Source: JAGMDK01 sp023128695 (GTDB taxonomy: Bacteria; Planctomycetota; Phycisphaerae; UBA1845; Fen-1342). Taken from it: a DNA stretch of 14,264 nt. The number at the start of each line of letters is the position of its first letter. The first letter of the stretch is position 1. Shown here piece by piece: positions 11,204 to 14,264 of the stretch. The notes beneath the pieces are model-generated. The model was given only the letters and a program-made list of their open reading frames with translations. It was not told where the DNA came from and did no database searches. The stretch spans positions 1 through 14,264 of the forward strand of contig DAOVQG010000098.1 of assembly GCA_030628805.1 (NCBI GenBank), read 5' to 3'. Made by a program: the position numbers and the translations under genes.

Positions 11204-13921
11204 TCAACGTAGCCTCAGCCGAACCTCGCAGAGCCCCGCCTCTGGTCGCTCGCGGTCCTCGAAACCCAACTTGCGGGTCAGGCTGAGCATCGCCTGGTTG
11301 TCGGGCAGCACCTGGCCGACGATCTCGCCGGTCCCGCGGCCGCGGCAGTAGTCGATCATCTTCCGCAGCAGTGCCGTGCCCAGGCCCGTGCGTTTCAGGT
11401 CTGAACGCACCATGACCGCGAAGTCGGCCTTCGTGTTGTCCGCGTTGGTGACGGTGCGGACGACCGCCAGCGTTTCCTGCTCGCCCTGTTTGTTCGGCGC
11501 GATCGCGATGAACGCCATCTCGCGGTCGTAGTCGATCTGCGTCAGACGGGCCATCTCCGAGCGCGGGATGTCGCGGGTCACGCCGAGGAAGCGGAAGCGG
11601 AGGTCGTCCGGCGTGAGGCGGGCGACGAAGGCCTCGTGGGCGGGGCCGTCCTCGGGACGAATGGGACGCACGAGGACCTCACGCGGGGAGGGCGAAGCTC
11701 CCGCTGAGCCGTGTCCGGCAGGCAGCATGATCTTTTCCTCCAGATTGCGGGGATAGGGCCGAATCGCAAGGCGTTTGGACCCCGCCGTTGTGGTCTCGAC
11801 CGGAGCGACGCGAATCCGGGCGTCGAGCGCCAACACGCCCTGGCTGTCCGCGAAAAGCGGGTTGATGTCCAACTCGACGATCTCGGGCCGATCGACGATC
11901 AGTTGTGAAAGCTGGATCAGCGTCAGGCAGATCGCGGCGAGGTCGGCCGCCGGGCGATCGCGGTACCCTTGCAGGAGCTTGGAGACTCGCGTGCGAGAGA
12001 TGAGATGGCGGGCCAGGCTCATGTTGAGTGGCGGCAGGGCGACGGCCCGATCGACGAGCACCTCCACCGCCGTGCCGCCGCGGCCGAATAGGATGACCGG
12101 CCCGAAGATGGCATCGGTGGTCATGCCGACGATCAGTTCCTGGGCCAGTGGGCGTTGGGCCATGCTTTGGACGGTGAAGCCGGAGAGCTGGGCCGTGGGG
12201 AAGCGTTTGGACACCCGGGTTAACATGAATTCCGCCGCCTCACGGACCTCAGCGGAGGTGTCGAGGCCGAGCGCGACGCCGCCTACGTCGGATTTGTGGG
12301 TGATGTCAGGCGAGAGGATCTTGAGCGCGACGGGGAAGCCGATCTCCGTGGCCAGCGCGGCGGCCTCATCCGGCGCGGCGGCCACCCGGGTCTCGACCAC
12401 CGGGATGCCGTACGCGGCCAGAACCTGCTTGGCTTCCGGCTCGGTGAGTAGCTCCCGGTTTTCGGCCAGGGTCGTTTCGACCACCGCGCGGGCGACGCTC
12501 GGCGTGGGCGTGAAATCCGTCGGCGCCGAGGGCGGCACCTCTGTCAGAATCTGCTGATTCCGCCGGTAACGCACCATGTGCATAAACGCCCGGACGGCGT
12601 TCTCCGGCGTGTCATACGTGGGGATATTCGCCTCGGCGAAGATGCGGCGGGCGTGACCGGCGGCCTCGCCTCCCAGCCAACTCGTCAAGATCGGCAAGTC
12701 GGCCTGACGAACGAGGTCCACAATGCCGCGGGCCGCGACGACCGGCGGCGCGACCGCACTCGGGGCATTCAACACCAGAATCGCATCCACGCCGGGGTCA
12801 GCAACCAAAATGCGAAGGCTCTGCACATACGTCTGCGCGTTGGCGTCGCCGATCATGTCGATGGGGTTGCCGTGCGACCACGTCCCGGGCAGCAGGTCCG
12901 CGAGCTTGCGCATCGTTTCGTCGGAGAACTCGGCCAGTTTCCCGCCATTCTCGACCAGGGCGTCGGTGGCGATCACGCCCGGCCCACCGCCGTTGGTCAG
13001 AATCGCCAGCCGATCCCCCTTGAGCGGCTGCGAACGCGCAAGCGTCTCGACGGCATCGAACAGCTCGTCCATGTCGTAGACCCGCAGGATGCCGGCCCGG
13101 CGCAGGGCGGCATCGTAAACGTTGTCGGAGCCGGCCAGGGCCCCGGTGTGCGAGGCCGCCGCCCGGGCCCCCTCGGCGTTACGACCGGCCTTGATCACCA
13201 GCACCGGCTTGTTGCGGGCGGCGGCACGGGCGGCCGACATGAACTTGCGCGCCTCGTCGGCTCCGATCGACTCCATGTACAGCAGGATCGCCGTCGTCTC
13301 CGGCTCGCTGCCGAGGTAATCCAGCACGTCGCCGAAATCGATGTCCGCGCTGTTGCCCAGCGAGACGAAGTGCGAAAACCCGATGCCCTTGGCCTTCGCC
13401 CAGTCGAGCGTCGCGGTGCAGAAGCCGCCGGACTGCGAGACGAAGGCGAGCGAGCCCGGTGCGATCTGGGTGTGCGCGAAGGTCGCGTTCAGCCCCAGCC
13501 CGGGGATGAGGATCCCCACGCAGTTCGGCCCGAGGAGCCGCAGCACGTACGGCCGAGCGGCGGCCAACAGCGCCTCCTGGATCGTCTTCCCGTCCCGATA
13601 CGGGCTGTCCAGCCCGGCCGTGATGACCGCCGCGGCGCGTGTGCCATGCTCGCCGAGCTGGTGCACAATGTCGGGGACGGTTGCGGGCGGCGTGCAAATG
13701 ACCGCCATGTCCGGCGTGACCGGCAGGCTGGTGATGTCCGGATAGGTCAGCACGCCGGCCACCGCCTGGTACTTCGGGTTCACCGGCATGATCGGGCCGT
13801 CGAAGCCCGCCTTGAGCAGATTCCGCATGATCACGCCGCCGATGCTCTTCGGGTTGTTGGACGCACCCACGACGGCGACGGAGGTGGGTTTGAACAGCGA
13901 TTCCAGATTTCTGACACTCAT
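11204..13921 (-). CDS. ADP-forming acyl-CoA synthetase fused to GNAT acetyltransferase (Pat/PatZ-like)
   Basis: The product has 905 residues. In order: CoA-binding Rossmann domain (about 8-130, VAVVGASNNPKSIGGVIMRN); succinyl-CoA-ligase-like domains (about 145-460); ATP-grasp (about 485-700, VALKILSPDITHKSDVGGVA); and a C-terminal GNAT domain (about 747-905) with the acetyl-CoA loop RTGLGTALL. E. coli PatZ (protein lysine acetyltransferase) has this order and similar length. In Pat/PatZ the synthetase part is reported to have lost its phosphohistidine, but here SHTGALAG keeps the His (258), so the protein may also make acyl-CoA and ATP from ADP, or the reverse. The likely roles are acetate metabolism and control of AMP-forming acetyl-CoA synthetase. 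ATG 13921 is chosen because GGAGAGG lies five bases upstream; an upstream in-frame start would add 37 low-complexity residues. A dispersed repeat forms the linker at 737-746. No operon partner is in the window. Confidence 0.93.
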   Translation of the reverse strand: MSVRNLESLFKPTSVAVVGASNNPKSIGGVIMRNLLKAGFDGPIMPVNPKYQAVAGVLTYPDITSLPVTPDMAVICTPPATVPDIVHQLGEHGTRAAAVITAGLDSPYRDGKTIQEALLAAARPYVLRLLGPNCVGILIPGLGLNATFAHTQIAPGSLAFVSQSGGFCTATLDWAKAKGIGFSHFVSLGNSADIDFGDVLDYLGSEPETTAILLYMESIGADEARKFMSAARAAARNKPVLVIKAGRNAEGARAAASHTGALAGSDNVYDAALRRAGILRVYDMDELFDAVETLARSQPLKGDRLAILTNGGGPGVIATDALVENGGKLAEFSDETMRKLADLLPGTWSHGNPIDMIGDANAQTYVQSLRILVADPGVDAILVLNAPSAVAPPVVAARGIVDLVRQADLPILTSWLGGEAAGHARRIFAEANIPTYDTPENAVRAFMHMVRYRRNQQILTEVPPSAPTDFTPTPSVARAVVETTLAENRELLTEPEAKQVLAAYGIPVVETRVAAAPDEAAALATEIGFPVALKILSPDITHKSDVGGVALGLDTSAEVREAAEFMLTRVSKRFPTAQLSGFTVQSMAQRPLAQELIVGMTTDAIFGPVILFGRGGTAVEVLVDRAVALPPLNMSLARHLISRTRVSKLLQGYRDRPAADLAAICLTLIQLSQLIVDRPEIVELDINPLFADSQGVLALDARIRVAPVETTTAGSKRLAIRPYPRNLEEKIMLPAGHGSAGASPSPREVLVRPIRPEDGPAHEAFVARLTPDDLRFRFLGVTRDIPRSEMARLTQIDYDREMAFIAIAPNKQGEQETLAVVRTVTNADNTKADFAVMVRSDLKRTGLGTALLRKMIDYCRGRGTGEIVGQVLPDNQAMLSLTRKLGFEDRERPEAGLCEVRLRLR
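11686..11714. repeat. dispersed 29-bp repeat inside the synthetase-GNAT coding sequence
   Basis: Bases 11686-11714 match the unit of the array at 14131-14264 at 26 of 29 positions. In the coding frame (minus) the repeat yields HGSAGASPSP, residues 737-746, between the ATP-grasp and GNAT domains. The frame is intact, so the insertion is tolerated as a linker. Confidence 0.85.
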
Positions 13922-14068
13922 GATGGCCTCTCCATTCGGCCCCGGCAGTTTAGCCTCTCTCGGGGCCGCCCGCACGAGACCGCGCCGCCGGCCGTGCTCT
14001 GATCCTCCGGGATTCTCCCGCGAGGGTTGCAACCAAGAGAGGGTAGGTGGATACTACCATGTAGTCGG

Positions 14069-14089
14069 GACACGTTTCCAAAGCGTGTC
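14069..14089. repeat. short palindrome upstream of the synthetase gene
   Basis: GACACG at 14069-14074 pairs with CGTGTC at 14084-14089 around TTTCCAAAG, and the loop edges TTT/AAA can extend the pairing. It lies 148 bases before ATG 13921. It could be an operator or a small dispersed palindrome; the sequence does not decide. A further small inverted repeat (GGTAG...CTACC) is at 14042-14058. No convincing -35/-10 pair was found in 13922-14130. Confidence 0.4.
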
Positions 14090-14130
14090 GCTCCGGCTTG
14101 ATTAGTAAACGCCAAACGTGCGGGTTGGTT

Positions 14131-14264
14131 TGGGAGGGCGAGGCTCCTGCCGAGCCGTGTTGGGAGGGCGAGGCTCTTGCCGAGCCGTGTTGGGAGGGCG
14201 AGGCTCCTGCCGAGCCGCGTTGGGAGGGCGAGGCTCCTGCCGAGCCGTGTTGGGAGGGCGAGGC
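14131..14264. repeat. tandem array of a 30-bp repeat, running off the right edge
   Basis: Four full 30-base units (14131, 14161, 14191, 14221) and a partial fifth (14251-14264) are present. The unit is TGGGAGGGCGAGGCTCCTGC followed by CGAGCCGTGT, with two single-base variants. Each unit holds an internal palindrome, GGCTC-CTGCC-GAGCC. On the minus strand the unit encodes HGSAGASPSQ, the same peptide as the insert in the synthetase gene. There are no unique spacers, so it is not a CRISPR. Confidence 0.9.

Noticed and set aside
12578..14002. A 474-codon plus-strand frame opposite the synthetase-GNAT gene
   Set aside because: It is fully antisense to a clearly conserved enzyme; its Arg/His/Gly-rich composition is typical of a shadow frame.
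13922..14032. 37-residue N-terminal extension of the synthetase-GNAT protein
   Set aside because: Orthologous proteins begin close to the CoA-binding domain, and the internal ATG at 13921 has a good ribosome site while the upstream start has none.
14131..14264. CRISPR array
   Set aside because: The 30-bp units are directly adjacent, with no unique spacers, and there are no cas genes.

Overview
The window looks like an accessory region of a high-GC planctomycete-like chromosome (Planctomycetota or a close relative). The pointers are a PEP-CTERM exported protein, a very large YD-repeat (RHS) protein, integrase ends of a type I associate with planctomycetes, and a dispersed repeat that encodes GSAGASPS-like peptides. 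The phylum is inferred; no rRNA or marker gene is present.

Layout, left to right. Bases 1-169 carry the 3' end of a tyrosine recombinase gene (+) meeting the 3' end of an unknown gene (-). The same pair of gene ends, about 92% identical by eye, recurs at 9185-9356, so about 9 kb lies between two direct repeats. Between them are an IS3-type OrfA remnant (362-625), a PEP-CTERM protein gene (678-1511, -), a non-coding stretch with a GC-rich inverted repeat and sixteen 21-bp degenerate tandem repeats (1665-2000), and a three-gene minus-strand operon. That operon reads: a membrane-anchored C39 cysteine peptidase (8196-8744), a 1780-residue RHS protein (2851-8193) and a HEAT-repeat probable lipoprotein (2160-2792). 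A near-consensus sigma70-type promoter lies at 8855-8883.

The most notable system is this operon. After its N-terminal membrane segment the RHS protein has a motif (residues 42-53, LSDHQMQTVLGG) that matches the double-glycine bacteriocin leader consensus position by position. Double-glycine leaders are the known substrates of C39 peptidases, and the adjacent, translationally coupled gene encodes a stand-alone C39 domain predicted to sit on the same side of the membrane. I infer that the C39 protein matures or releases the RHS protein, whose C-terminal domain begins with five consecutive cysteines and is unassigned. The HEAT lipoprotein may be a partner or protective protein.

Bases 9002-10991 are decaying mobile-element DNA: a 5'-truncated integrase, an unknown gene broken by a 130-bp MITE with perfect 21-bp inverted ends, an orphan Phd/YefM-type antitoxin, a possible integrase C-terminal remnant, and the 5' half of a tRNA-Gly(UCC) gene that marks a probable island/chromosome junction. 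To the right is a conserved chromosomal gene for an ADP-forming acyl-CoA synthetase fused to a GNAT acetyltransferase (11204-13921, -). Inside that gene lies one copy of a 29-30 bp repeat that also forms a tandem array at the right edge (14131-14264).
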